DNA of 64,000 nucleotides from Planctomycetota bacterium (lineage in GTDB: Bacteria; Planctomycetota; Phycisphaerae; UBA1845; UTPLA1): the NCBI GenBank assembly GCA_015654675.1, contig JAATGM010000051.1, forward strand, positions 186,001 to 250,000, read 5' to 3'. The notes below the pieces were generated by a model. That model saw only the letters and a program-made list of their open reading frames with translations, had not been told where the DNA came from and searched no databases. Positions 28,058 to 36,988 of this stretch are shown piece after piece. The position numbers and the translations under genes were made by a program. The first letter of the stretch is position 1. The number at the start of each line of letters is the position of its first letter.

Positions 28058-28999
28058 ATGGCAGAGTCCGTTTCGCCGATGACGGGAAAGACCTGTCTGG
28101 TCACCGGAGCGACCAGCGGGATCGGTCGGGCCACGGCGCTGAAGCTTGCGCGGGCTGGGGCGCGCGTCGTCATCGTCGGTCGAAGCGCTGAGCGGTGCGG
28201 CGCGGTGGTCGAATCGATCCGCCGAGAGACCGGTGGTGCGGAAGTGGAGTACATCGCCGCAGACCTGGGGTCGCAGGCCGAAGTCCGTCGGCTGGCCGCT
28301 GAATTCGTCGGTCGTCATTCGCGGCTCGACGTACTAATCAACAACGCCGGCGCATTATTTGCACTGCGGCGCGAGAGCAAAGACGGTATTGAGCTGACGC
28401 TGGCGCTCAATCATCTTGCTCCGTTCCTCTTGACGAACTTGCTTCTTGAGACGCTTCAAAAGAGCGCGCCATCCCGGATAGTAAATGTCTCGTCGGACGC
28501 GCATCAGGACGTCAAGGCGTTTGATTTCGATGATCCGCTGGCCCGACACCGGCGCCCTCAGTATGGACAATCGGAGCTGATGAGTCTGGGAATGTGCCTG
28601 ACCATGCCGTGGGCGCACCCGGCTGTCGTGCAATACGCCCAAACGAAGCTCGCCAACCTGCTCTTCACCTATGAATTGGCACGCCGACTGGACGGCACGG
28701 GGGTCACCGCGAACGCCGTTCATCCGGGATTTGTTTCGAGCAATTTTGGCGCGGGTAACGGCTCGCTTGGATTCTTCATGCGGCTTTGGTCGCGCGTCTT
28801 CGGCATTAGCGCGGCCGCGGGAGCCAAATCCGTTTTGGAGCTGGCGTGCTCGCCAGGTGTACGCGCCAACGGGCAGTACTATTCGCATGGCAAGGTCGTG
28901 TCATCGTCGCCAGCATCGAATGACCAGGCGGCGGCTGAAAGACTCTGGACATTGAGCGAAGAGCTGACGTCAATTCGTGGTGAGCTTCGTCCTGAATGA
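28058..28999 (+). CDS. Short-chain dehydrogenase/reductase
   Basis: The 313-residue protein has the SDR order: the NAD(P)-binding TGATSGIGRATAL (about residues 17-30), DVLINNAGAL, the catalytic Ser in RIVNVSSDAH, then YAQTKLANLLF with Tyr-x3-Lys. PGFVSSNFGAG follows. The Arg after the first Gly motif (VGRSAERC) favours NADPH. The substrate is unknown; the layout resembles retinol dehydrogenase/WWOX-like SDRs. The 3' end overlaps the kinase gene by 30 bp, tail to tail. Confidence 0.92.
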   Translation: MAESVSPMTGKTCLVTGATSGIGRATALKLARAGARVVIVGRSAERCGAVVESIRRETGGAEVEYIAADLGSQAEVRRLAAEFVGRHSRLDVLINNAGALFALRRESKDGIELTLALNHLAPFLLTNLLLETLQKSAPSRIVNVSSDAHQDVKAFDFDDPLARHRRPQYGQSELMSLGMCLTMPWAHPAVVQYAQTKLANLLFTYELARRLDGTGVTANAVHPGFVSSNFGAGNGSLGFFMRLWSRVFGISAAAGAKSVLELACSPGVRANGQYYSHGKVVSSSPASNDQAAAERLWTLSEELTSIRGELRPE

Positions 29000-31660
29000 T
29001 TCGGCCGCGACCGAATTACCGTTCTTTTCGTAGAGGCGAACGAGGTAGCCGATCGCGCGCTGTGTCTTCTCGTGCTTGTCGCCGAGCGTGGCGGCCAGAC
29101 GGTCGTATCCGGGCCGGAGCTCCGCTTCTGCTTCTCTGACTCGGTCTGTTTCAAGAAGTACATGTCCAAGCCCGCAACGCATGTAGGCGGTCCGCCAGTG
29201 ATCTTGTTCCTTCCGGCCGACTTGCGCGGCGATGGCCATGCGAAACGCCGTCTCCGCCTCTGACCAGCGTTTTTGATCGGCATAGAGTGCGGCGAGGTTG
29301 GCCTGCGCGGTAATAATCGGCTCGGATCCTTGCCCCGCTTCGACGTTCGGAGTGTCGATGATTAACTTCCACGTCGCCTCGGCTTCCTCGACCTGGCCGA
29401 CTTGTTTCAGAGCAAATCCAAGATTGCCGGCCACGATCAGCGTTCGCCAGTCGTTTGCACCGAACACCTTCGTGTCCTGCGCTACCAATTCGCGTGCGAG
29501 CGGGATCGCCTCCGCCCAGCGGTGCAGTTCGATCAGCGTCGCGACGAACTCCATTTTGCGGACCAGCGTGCTCGGGTGGTCGGGGCCCGCGAACGCGACC
29601 TGCGCTTCATAGGCCTTGCGCGACAGGGCTAACCCCTCGTCCAGCCGGCCGAGACTCGACACGGCGCTCGCCAGATTGTTCATCGTGACGATCGTCAGCG
29701 GATGTTGCGGTCCGAGTTTTGATTCAATCGCCGCCAGAATGTCACGGAACAGCTTTTCCGCTTCCGCCGCACGGCCGCTGGTGTTGACGAATTGCGCGTG
29801 ATTCATCCGTGCCTGCAATGTCTCGGGATGATCGGCGCCGTGTGCCGCGATGTGCCCTTCGATGAGGTCGGCGTACAGTCGTTCAGACTCGTCGCCCTTG
29901 CCGGTTCCCTGCAAACAGGCCGCGAGATTGTTGAGCGTACTGAGCCGATCCAGGTTGCTGCGCCCCAGCAATCGGGTTTGACCTTCCAGCGCCGTTCGAT
30001 AAAGCGCTTCGGCCTCGGCCCCGTGGCCCTGCCAATCGAGGTCTAGCGCGAGACTGTTCATGCCCTTCAGCGTGGCTGGCGCTTCTGGACCGGACAGATG
30101 CCGCTGAATCTCCAGGTAGCGCCGCAGCAGCTCCGCCGATTCATCATATTTCCCCTGGTCGGTCAGCATCGTGGCCAGATTGTTCTGTGCTTCGAGCGTC
30201 TTTTCGTTCTGGCTGCCCAGGGTGCGACCATACAGATCGAATGATCGGCGAAGCAGTTTCTCGGCCGGGTCGTAGAGGCCGAGCGTCCAGTAGTCCCAGC
30301 CGAGCGTGCCCGCCAAGGCGGCTTCGACTTCGGGCTGGTCGGTGAACGAACCGCGGAGCCGCTCGGTGGCCGCATCGAGCATTTCTCGCAGCGGGCCGAT
30401 GTCGCGACCGGGATGCTTCCAGGGATCGACGGCGCGGATAGTTGAATCAAGGAAGCCGGCGAGGTTGCGCGTTTTCTCGATCTGGTTCTCGGTCGCGCGG
30501 CGGGCGGTGGCTTCGGCGGACTGGGCTGCTTGAGCTGCCGCGAGCCGGCTGCCGGCAAGACGCTCAGCGCGAACGGCGCGAGCCCAGAGGAAGGCCATGC
30601 CGATTGAAAATAGGATCGACAGCACGAGCGATGCACCGATGAGGCGTACGGTGGTCTTGTAGCGCTTGAGCGTCATGCGCACCGAGTACCACGCGCTGTC
30701 GCGCTTGGCCTCGATCGGCTCGCCAGCAAGATAATGGCGGACATCGCGGGCCAAATCGCCGGCACTCTGGTAGCGACGCTCGGGTTCCTTCGAGAGGCAT
30801 TTGAGCGCGATGGTCGCGACATCGTCACTCACACCGGGGCGGACGTCGCACGGCGAGCGCGGCACGGCCTGCTGAATGTTTTGCAGGACTTCGCGCAGCG
30901 GGGCGTCGACGCGGTAGGGGAACGCACCCGCCGCGAGTTGATAGAGGATGACGCCGAGCGAGTAGACGTCGCTGCGGATGTCGATCAGCGCTCCCGATCC
31001 TTCGGCGTGTTCCGGGCTGGCCCACGGCAGCGAGCCCATGAAACCGCCGGGCTGGCTGACCTGCGTCGCGTCCGGTCCGGGCGTGGCCAATTTGGCCAGG
31101 CCAAAGTCGAGCACGTGCGGCTCGCCGGCGCGGTCGATACGGACGTTGCTGGGCTTGAGGTCGCGGTGGATGACGCCCTGCTGATGGGCGTACTGCACGC
31201 CATCGCAGATCTTCGCGAACATGGTGAGTACGTCATTCGATTGTGGAAAGAGCGATTTGAAGTCAAAGGCGCCATTGAGCGAGGCGTCGGACATGAACTC
31301 GTCCAGCCCGACGCCGTCGATGTATTCCATGATGTAATAGAGCCGGCCGTCGCCGGTTTCGCCGCTGTCGTAGACGCGGACGATGTTGGGGTGCCGCAGG
31401 GTCGCGACGAGGCCGATTTCCCGTTCGAAGCGGCGCCGCGCCTCGCGCGTGGCCATCGCGCCGTCGAGGACGATTTTGATCGCCACCTGCCTGCGGGTCG
31501 AAACCTGTCGGCCGACGAAGACGATGCCCTGGCCGCCGCGGCGCAACTCTTTCAGGTCGTCGTAGCCGGCGATGCGCGGAGGGGCGTAGGCTCGCTGTCC
31601 GAGGAGCAACTCGCGGACCAGCGTGTCGTCATTTTCATACCAGAGCGCGCATGAAGTCAT
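28970..31660 (-). CDS. Ser/Thr protein kinase with C-terminal TPR domain
   Basis: The 896-residue protein has a Hanks-type kinase domain (about residues 35-300). It shows GGQGIVFVGRQ, the Lys in VAIKIVLDG, HRDLKPSNVRID, VLDFGLAKL and SPEHAEG. One transmembrane segment follows (about 340-360, IGASLVLSILFSIGMAFLW). The extracytoplasmic part is about 480 residues of tetratricopeptide repeats (e.g. GQNEKTLEAQNNLATML-type units). It lies 27 bp after the ECF sigma gene on the same strand, so the pair forms an operon. This design is characteristic of Planctomycetota. The substrate is not known. Confidence 0.95.
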   Translation of the reverse strand: MTSCALWYENDDTLVRELLLGQRAYAPPRIAGYDDLKELRRGGQGIVFVGRQVSTRRQVAIKIVLDGAMATREARRRFEREIGLVATLRHPNIVRVYDSGETGDGRLYYIMEYIDGVGLDEFMSDASLNGAFDFKSLFPQSNDVLTMFAKICDGVQYAHQQGVIHRDLKPSNVRIDRAGEPHVLDFGLAKLATPGPDATQVSQPGGFMGSLPWASPEHAEGSGALIDIRSDVYSLGVILYQLAAGAFPYRVDAPLREVLQNIQQAVPRSPCDVRPGVSDDVATIALKCLSKEPERRYQSAGDLARDVRHYLAGEPIEAKRDSAWYSVRMTLKRYKTTVRLIGASLVLSILFSIGMAFLWARAVRAERLAGSRLAAAQAAQSAEATARRATENQIEKTRNLAGFLDSTIRAVDPWKHPGRDIGPLREMLDAATERLRGSFTDQPEVEAALAGTLGWDYWTLGLYDPAEKLLRRSFDLYGRTLGSQNEKTLEAQNNLATMLTDQGKYDESAELLRRYLEIQRHLSGPEAPATLKGMNSLALDLDWQGHGAEAEALYRTALEGQTRLLGRSNLDRLSTLNNLAACLQGTGKGDESERLYADLIEGHIAAHGADHPETLQARMNHAQFVNTSGRAAEAEKLFRDILAAIESKLGPQHPLTIVTMNNLASAVSSLGRLDEGLALSRKAYEAQVAFAGPDHPSTLVRKMEFVATLIELHRWAEAIPLARELVAQDTKVFGANDWRTLIVAGNLGFALKQVGQVEEAEATWKLIIDTPNVEAGQGSEPIITAQANLAALYADQKRWSEAETAFRMAIAAQVGRKEQDHWRTAYMRCGLGHVLLETDRVREAEAELRPGYDRLAATLGDKHEKTQRAIGYLVRLYEKNGNSVAAESFRTKLTTN

Positions 31661-31687
31661 GTGCTGATCCGATCGTCCGGATGGTCG

Positions 31688-32281
31688 TCAGCCCTCGTCC
31701 TCAATCTGCGCGGCGATCGTCTCGCGCAATCGGGCGAGGACGCGGTGCCTCGCGTTGTAGACCTGCCCGACGCTGACATCGAAGCGCTTCGCAACCTCGT
31801 CGGCGTTGATGCCTTCGAGCACGTAAGCGCGGAAGCAGCGGACGTCGGTCGCACTGAACTCTGCCTCGGTCGTTCGCATGGCGCGGCGCAGATGCTGCTG
31901 GCGCCATTCCTCTTCCCACACGTTGTCGAGCGTGGCGTCGGACGCGGCGACACGGCTCTCTTCGTTGAGGTCGAGCGACCGCGCTTCGCCGGCCTGCCGC
32001 TGCCGCTTGCGAATGATGGCCCGCACGACAACCGTCTTGAGATAAGACCGAAACTTGCCCTTGGCCGGGTCGTACTCGAAGCCGGGCAGGGCCTTGGTCA
32101 GGGCGAGCAGAACCTCCTGAACAACGTCATCGGCGTCGGTACCGACCACTCCCTGGCGGCGGGCGAACGCGCGGATCATCTCCTCGTACTGAGCGCAGAA
32201 CTCGCTCCACGCCGCCGGGTCCGACGCGTCTGAAATCCGCGCCAGCAGCGTGCCGTGGGTGGTAGTAAAGGGGCCCGACAT
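31688..32281 (-). CDS. ECF RNA polymerase sigma factor
   Basis: The 197-residue protein shows sigma region 2 (EEMIRAFARRQGVVGTDADD, VVQEVLLALTKALPGFEYDP, KFRSYLKTVVVRAI) and region 4 (INADEVAKRFDVSVGQVYNA, RHRVLARLRETIA). The region 2.4-like RQRQAG basic patch is present. It has no anti-sigma neighbour; instead the kinase gene follows, and kinase control of the sigma factor is inferred. A TATAAT box lies 8 nt upstream of the ATG without a ribosome site, again suggesting leaderless translation. Confidence 0.92.
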   Translation of the reverse strand: MSGPFTTTHGTLLARISDASDPAAWSEFCAQYEEMIRAFARRQGVVGTDADDVVQEVLLALTKALPGFEYDPAKGKFRSYLKTVVVRAIIRKRQRQAGEARSLDLNEESRVAASDATLDNVWEEEWRQQHLRRAMRTTEAEFSATDVRCFRAYVLEGINADEVAKRFDVSVGQVYNARHRVLARLRETIAAQIEDEG

Positions 32282-32289
32282 TCAACCGC

Positions 32290-32295
32290 ATTATA
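32290..32295 (-). promoter_or_regulatory. -10 box of the ECF sigma gene
   Basis: TATAAT on the minus strand, 8 nt before the start codon. No -35 at normal distance is clear (CTGACC lies 20 nt upstream). An ECF-type or extended -10 promoter is possible. Confidence 0.45.
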
Positions 32296-32347
32296 CGCGG
32301 GCGAGCCGCACCCTCGGTCAGTGAGACCTAGGCGCTCGTAGGCCGAT

Positions 32348-32405
32348 TCTCACAGGAAAATCCACCGATTCTTGAAATCTCAAATTCGCGGGATTTTCTG
32401 TGAGA
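32348..32405. repeat. Long inverted repeat between divergent genes
   Basis: TCTCACAGGAAAATCC (32348-32363) pairs with GGATTTTCTGTGAGA (32391-32405) over 15 bp with one bulged G. The 27-nt spacer contains TTGAAATCTCAA. It lies between the divergent sigma-factor gene and the thrombospondin-repeat gene. It may be an RNA hairpin in the leader of 32461 or a binding site for a regulator. Confidence 0.6.
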
Positions 32406-32460
32406 TTTGCGCGACCTGCCCCTAGGTCCTGATGTGCAGATTCTTGAAAGGAGATGCCAG

Positions 32461-33711
32461 ATGGGTTCGAAGCTGATTACCAGACTTTCGTTGATCACCG
32501 TACTATCCCTGAGTGGTGCCACGCAGGCCACGGTTTACATCGAGGCCATTTCGGTTAGTTCGTCGCAGGCCGGTCCTCAGCCGGGGAGCTCGTACGCCCT
32601 CGTTCAGAATGGCGTTCTCCCCTCCGACGGCAGCAACAGCGCCGGGCCCAACGGAACCAGCAGCGCGGGCCCGATCGGGACAGGGGTCACCACTGCGTTC
32701 GCAAATACGTCGCAGATCGCTGGACCGGTTTTCACGAATTCGTTGACGAACGCTGATCTGTCGAGAGGGAATCTGGAGGTCCACGCCGAGGCGGGTGGGG
32801 GAGTCGGTATCGGGTTGTCGACCGCAATCGGCATACCGCGTTGGACCGATACGATCACATTCAACAACGCCAACGCATTTCCGGTCGAACTCGACTTCTC
32901 TTGGGATACCGACGGCAGCGTGGTCGACACGAGCGGACCCGACTGGGGCAGCGCCGACATCAGCTCCTCGGTCGAGCTCAACATCGTGAATGACGCCAAC
33001 TGGAAAGACATTCATCTTAAGGGAAGCCCGGCCTACAACCTGGGCGGCTGCCAATTCAGCTATTCCGGCCAATTCGGATCGGGCTTTGGATTTCAACCGT
33101 CCGGCAACAATATGTATGGCTCCTGGATCGTGACTCCCGTCGGCAACTTCAGCGGGCTCATCAAGTCAACGCTGATCGTTCCGAGCGGGGTTGTTTCCAT
33201 CACGATCCGGACCTATCTCTCCCTTGACTGTCGAACCGGCGCGGTCTGCGACTACCCGGATGGTGCGAAATTCCGGTTCGGGACGCTGCCGGGTGGACTG
33301 AGCTGGACATCTGAATCGGGCGTCTTCCTTAGCGCTGTTGCGCCGGTGGACAGCGACGGCGACGGCACGCCCGACGCACAGGACGGCTGCCCGAATGACC
33401 CGAACAAGATTGCCCCCGGCGTGTGCGGCTGCGGCGTGGTCGATGCCGATGGTGATGGCGACGCGGTCTGCGACACGAGCGACAACTGCCCGGGCGTCGC
33501 CAATCCGGATCAGGCCGACGCTGACGGCGACGGTGAAGGCGATGCTTGTACCGACACGCACCTTCCGGCGCCCACGGTGGTTTCAGAGTTCCCGCTCCCT
33601 GTTCCAGCTGCGAAGCTCTCGGCCTGTGGCACGACCGGGGCGACCGGACTCGCGCCGCTGATCACGGGTTTGATGCTGATGCGCGGCCGAGTGGGGCGGC
33701 GCCGGCCGTAG
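32461..33711 (+). CDS. Exported thrombospondin type-3 repeat protein
   Basis: The 416-residue protein has a signal peptide (about 1-23, GATQA|TV), a Gly/Ser-rich beta-type region (25-290), then calcium-binding thrombospondin type-3 repeats (about 300-375: DSDGDGTPDAQDGCPNDPN, VDADGDGDAVCDTSDNCPG, DADGDGEGDACTD). The last 28 residues form a tripartite C-terminal tail: CGTTGATG, a hydrophobic stretch, then RGRVGRRRP, resembling a sorting signal. GAAAGGAGAT precedes the start. The gene is probably surface-displayed or processed at the outer face. Confidence 0.85.
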   Translation: MGSKLITRLSLITVLSLSGATQATVYIEAISVSSSQAGPQPGSSYALVQNGVLPSDGSNSAGPNGTSSAGPIGTGVTTAFANTSQIAGPVFTNSLTNADLSRGNLEVHAEAGGGVGIGLSTAIGIPRWTDTITFNNANAFPVELDFSWDTDGSVVDTSGPDWGSADISSSVELNIVNDANWKDIHLKGSPAYNLGGCQFSYSGQFGSGFGFQPSGNNMYGSWIVTPVGNFSGLIKSTLIVPSGVVSITIRTYLSLDCRTGAVCDYPDGAKFRFGTLPGGLSWTSESGVFLSAVAPVDSDGDGTPDAQDGCPNDPNKIAPGVCGCGVVDADGDGDAVCDTSDNCPGVANPDQADADGDGEGDACTDTHLPAPTVVSEFPLPVPAAKLSACGTTGATGLAPLITGLMLMRGRVGRRRP

Positions 33712-33718
33712 TTCGCCG

Positions 33719-35365
33719 CTAGGCCTTTCTCACGTAATTGCGATCGAGACAGGCCGCCAGCTTCGCCGTGTCCGCGGGTTGCGAACGATAGGCAATGTAG
33801 CCATCGGGCCGGATCAGGAGCAGTGCGCGATCGAATGCCCCCAAGCGGCGGTGAAGCTGGGCGTCCGGATCGATCCAGGTTTGCACGTCGTGCGGAACGA
33901 TTGCCGTTCGATCCACTTCGGCCCCAGCTTTCAGGATCAGGTGACTGGTGAACAGCGTAGGAAACGACTGGTGTACTGCGGATGCCGCCGACAGTAACTG
34001 CGAGATGTCCGCTGAATCATTCGAGCCGGGCATCAACAGCAGCGAATGCGTCGTCCCGCGGATCGCCGAAAACAGCGTCGTTTGGTTTTCGCCCGCCTCA
34101 CTGAGCAATGGGGCGTCGGGTAACCGATCGCCGGCCGGCACACCGCCGGCTCGCCACGGCCAATCTTCGGCAGTGAGCGGACTGTGGCGATAGTTGACTG
34201 AAAGCTCGCAGAGCGCGTTCTTGATCTTATCCTGCACGAACCCGAATGAGGTCAGCACGCCCGCGATATGGTTTCGGGCGAACTGTGCGACCGGATTTCG
34301 CAGTGTCGCCAACAACGTCATCATGCCCGCGCCGCGTAGTACTTGGTCGCCGATGGCGCTGCGCTCCGTCGAATAGCTGTCGAGCAACGGCGCGGCCTGC
34401 CCCTCACCACGATGGACCAGGGCCAGCTTCCAGGCCAAGTTGAAGGCGTCCTGCATCCCGGTGTTCATGCCCTGTCCGCCGGCCGGGCTGTGAATGTGGG
34501 CCGCGTCCCCGGCCAGAAACGCGCGGCCGCGGCGGTAGTCGGACACCTTTCGTTCGTTGATGCGGAAGCCGGCCAACCAAATCGGATCGGAGAGCGTCAG
34601 CCCCCCGGGGCCGCGCTCCTCGATCTTCGCCTGCACTTCGGCCAGTGTCGGGTCGGGCGGCTTTCCGGTGTCGGTCGCGGTACCGAGGTCGGCAATCACC
34701 CGAAATCGGCCGCGCGTGATGGGAAAGAACGCGAGAATACCCTTTTCGTGCCAGAAGATGCTGAGTTCGTCACCAGCCAGCGGACCTTCGACGTGGATGT
34801 CGGCCAGCATCCAGTCGTTGGGTTCGGCGGTGCCGGTGAACGGGATGTCCAGCGCATGTCGCACCGTGCTGTGTGCGCCGTCGCAGCCGATGAGCCAGGG
34901 AATTTCGAAAGACTCTTCGCGCCCGTCTGCAAGCCGCAACCGGCCGGCTACCGCGCCGGCCTGCTCGCTGAATGAGAGCAGCTCGACTTGTCGCTCGATG
35001 GCAACGCCCCGTTCCGCGAGATGTTCAGTGAGCAGCCGCTCGGTGTCGTTCTGCGGCAGCATGAGGGGAAAGGCAAACGGGCTATCGACGTCCGCGATGG
35101 CGACGTGTACCAGTCGCTTTCCCTCGCTAAAGATGCTCGCGCCGCGCGCCTTCATGCCGGCCTGCACGAATTTCGGCGCGAGCCCGAGGTTGTCGAGTAG
35201 TTCGAGCGTTCGGCTCCAGACCACCAGGGCCTTGGACTTGTCGCTGGGTGCCGGGGCTTTGTCGATGATGCGGCAACTCAATCCTTGTTGAATCAGCGCG
35301 GTAGCCATCGTCAGGCCGACGGGGCCGGCGCCGACGACTAGTGCATCTGCGGTTGGGCGTTGCAT
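33719..35365 (-). CDS. FAD-dependent aromatic monooxygenase (PheA/TfdB type)
   Basis: The 548-residue protein has the FAD Rossmann motif LVVGAGPVGLTMA (residues 12-17 GAGPVG), DG-type motif WLIGCDGAHSTVRHAL and the FAD/ribose motif AFLAGDAAHIHSPAGGQGMN. A thioredoxin-like C-terminal region follows (ILKAGAEVDRT ... LLIRPDGYIAYR), characteristic of the phenol/pentachlorophenol hydroxylase family. It uses NAD(P)H and O2 to hydroxylate aromatic compounds. The exact substrate is unknown. It ends 8 bp from the thrombospondin-repeat gene, tail to tail. Confidence 0.9.
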   Translation of the reverse strand: MQRPTADALVVGAGPVGLTMATALIQQGLSCRIIDKAPAPSDKSKALVVWSRTLELLDNLGLAPKFVQAGMKARGASIFSEGKRLVHVAIADVDSPFAFPLMLPQNDTERLLTEHLAERGVAIERQVELLSFSEQAGAVAGRLRLADGREESFEIPWLIGCDGAHSTVRHALDIPFTGTAEPNDWMLADIHVEGPLAGDELSIFWHEKGILAFFPITRGRFRVIADLGTATDTGKPPDPTLAEVQAKIEERGPGGLTLSDPIWLAGFRINERKVSDYRRGRAFLAGDAAHIHSPAGGQGMNTGMQDAFNLAWKLALVHRGEGQAAPLLDSYSTERSAIGDQVLRGAGMMTLLATLRNPVAQFARNHIAGVLTSFGFVQDKIKNALCELSVNYRHSPLTAEDWPWRAGGVPAGDRLPDAPLLSEAGENQTTLFSAIRGTTHSLLLMPGSNDSADISQLLSAASAVHQSFPTLFTSHLILKAGAEVDRTAIVPHDVQTWIDPDAQLHRRLGAFDRALLLIRPDGYIAYRSQPADTAKLAACLDRNYVRKA

Positions 35366-35415
35366 TCAATACTCCAGAGGAATGGCGGGGCTGCCTCAGC
35401 TCGCCGAGCCGCCTT

Positions 35416-36744
35416 TCAATTTTGGTCGCCGCGAAGCGCGGCCTGCATCCGCTGGTCCGATCGTACCCGCTCCGCCGCGCGGCGATGGCCTTGATCGTCC
35501 TCAAACCATTGCGGACTCAGCTTTGCGCCTGCGCCGACCAGTGCGGCGACGACCACATAGTAACGTTCACGCTCGGACCGACTGTCGCGGCAGTTCCCAA
35601 ATGCGAACAGTGCCCACTCCAACGGCGTGCCGCCATGCGTGCGATCCTTGAAATCGATCGGCGCTTTGCCTTCAAGCAGCAGCCGGACGATATCGGCATG
35701 ACCGCCATATGCCGCCCAGTGCAGTCCGGTCTGGCCATCATGTTTGAGTTCACCGCCGGGCTGAATGCCCCGTTGCAAAAGGAATGCGACGACTTCGGTC
35801 CGGCCGAATTCGCACGCCCAGGCAAAGCCGTCGGTCATTTGTTGCGTTGTGGCCGGTGGCTTCAAGCGGCCATCGCGATCGAAGAAAGTTTGAACGGCGT
35901 CCAGCCGCCCAACGCCGGCCGCGCCCTCGAGATCGAGCCGTGCTCCATGGCCGGCGAGGAACTCGGCGGCCGCGCCGCGCCCATTGTGCAGGCAGTCGTT
36001 CACAGCGCTGCCGCCGTCTGGTCCGTCGATGACGGCCCCGCGATCGATCAGCAACTGCATCAGCGGGAGTTGAACGCCCGCGTTTTCCGGATGGCAGCTC
36101 GTCGCGGTCAGGCCGAGCGTCGTCGAGCGCCCGCGATACGCGTCGGACTCGGCGTTCACATCGGCCACGGCGTCCAGCAGCAGTCTAGCGATTTCGACGA
36201 TGTTTCCGGGTGTCTTCTGGCGGAAATCCTCAATGCCGTTGGCCGAGACGTAATGCAGCAGCGTCGATCGGTGGTCGCGCGTCGAGCGCTCGTGCACAAG
36301 CGAAGGAGTTTCGTCGAGCAGTTTGGAAAGCGCCTTCAGATCGCCGTTCACAATCGCATCGGCTGCTGATTCGAACTTCGCGACCGGTGAATTCTCGCGC
36401 GCCAGCCCCTCTAGATGGTGTGTGAATCGCGGCCAGCTCGCGAATCCGTGGCCGCGGGCGACGAAAAACTGGGCATCGGCCAGCGCATACTTCTCCACTC
36501 GTCGCTCTTTTTCGACAAACTTTCGCCAGCGGTGCGCCATGCGATCGGCTTCCGCGCCTATTTGCGATTGCACCTCTGGCGTTATTTCAACGCCGCGCAG
36601 CCGTGCGATGGCTTCAACCCAGCGCGCAGCCCAGTCGCGGACAGCGCCGGCGTTGGGAGAATTGCAGGCATGCTGCAGGTCGCGCGCGATTTTCCGATAT
36701 TGTTCGAGATTGGGGCGGGGCGGCAGAGGCAGGGCGTCAGACAT
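35416..36744 (-). CDS. Ankyrin-repeat protein
   Basis: The 442-residue protein has a helical N-terminal region (about 1-115, EQYRKIARDLQHAC, HGFASWPRFTHHLEGLA). About six ankyrin repeats follow (120-420): GDLKALSKLLDETPSLVHER, VEIARLLLDAVADVNAESD, GQTGLHWAAYGGHADIVRLL. The GFASWPRF segment is common in proteins annotated as 'ankyrin repeat domain-containing' that combine this N-terminal unit with repeats. No enzyme activity is evident. It lies upstream of the monooxygenase on the same strand (50-bp gap). Confidence 0.88.
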   Translation of the reverse strand: MSDALPLPPRPNLEQYRKIARDLQHACNSPNAGAVRDWAARWVEAIARLRGVEITPEVQSQIGAEADRMAHRWRKFVEKERRVEKYALADAQFFVARGHGFASWPRFTHHLEGLARENSPVAKFESAADAIVNGDLKALSKLLDETPSLVHERSTRDHRSTLLHYVSANGIEDFRQKTPGNIVEIARLLLDAVADVNAESDAYRGRSTTLGLTATSCHPENAGVQLPLMQLLIDRGAVIDGPDGGSAVNDCLHNGRGAAAEFLAGHGARLDLEGAAGVGRLDAVQTFFDRDGRLKPPATTQQMTDGFAWACEFGRTEVVAFLLQRGIQPGGELKHDGQTGLHWAAYGGHADIVRLLLEGKAPIDFKDRTHGGTPLEWALFAFGNCRDSRSERERYYVVVAALVGAGAKLSPQWFEDDQGHRRAAERVRSDQRMQAALRGDQN

Positions 36745-36988
36745 ACGAAGCTCCTTTCAGGGTCGCCCGGAGTCCGCACCAATCGGGCCGAAAGAAGGTT
36801 CGTCGCTTTCGCGTATCAAACTGTCGAACAGGGTGGGCACGGCCCTTTCCGCGGACTGGAGGCGCCCCTGACGCCATGCGTTTATGATAGGCCGCAGGGC
36901 GGGGCCAGAGCAATCCCATGTTATTCAGGGTGGGGCGGGTTTCGGATAGTCTTCAACGCGCGACCCCTGACCATGCGATGGAGCGATC

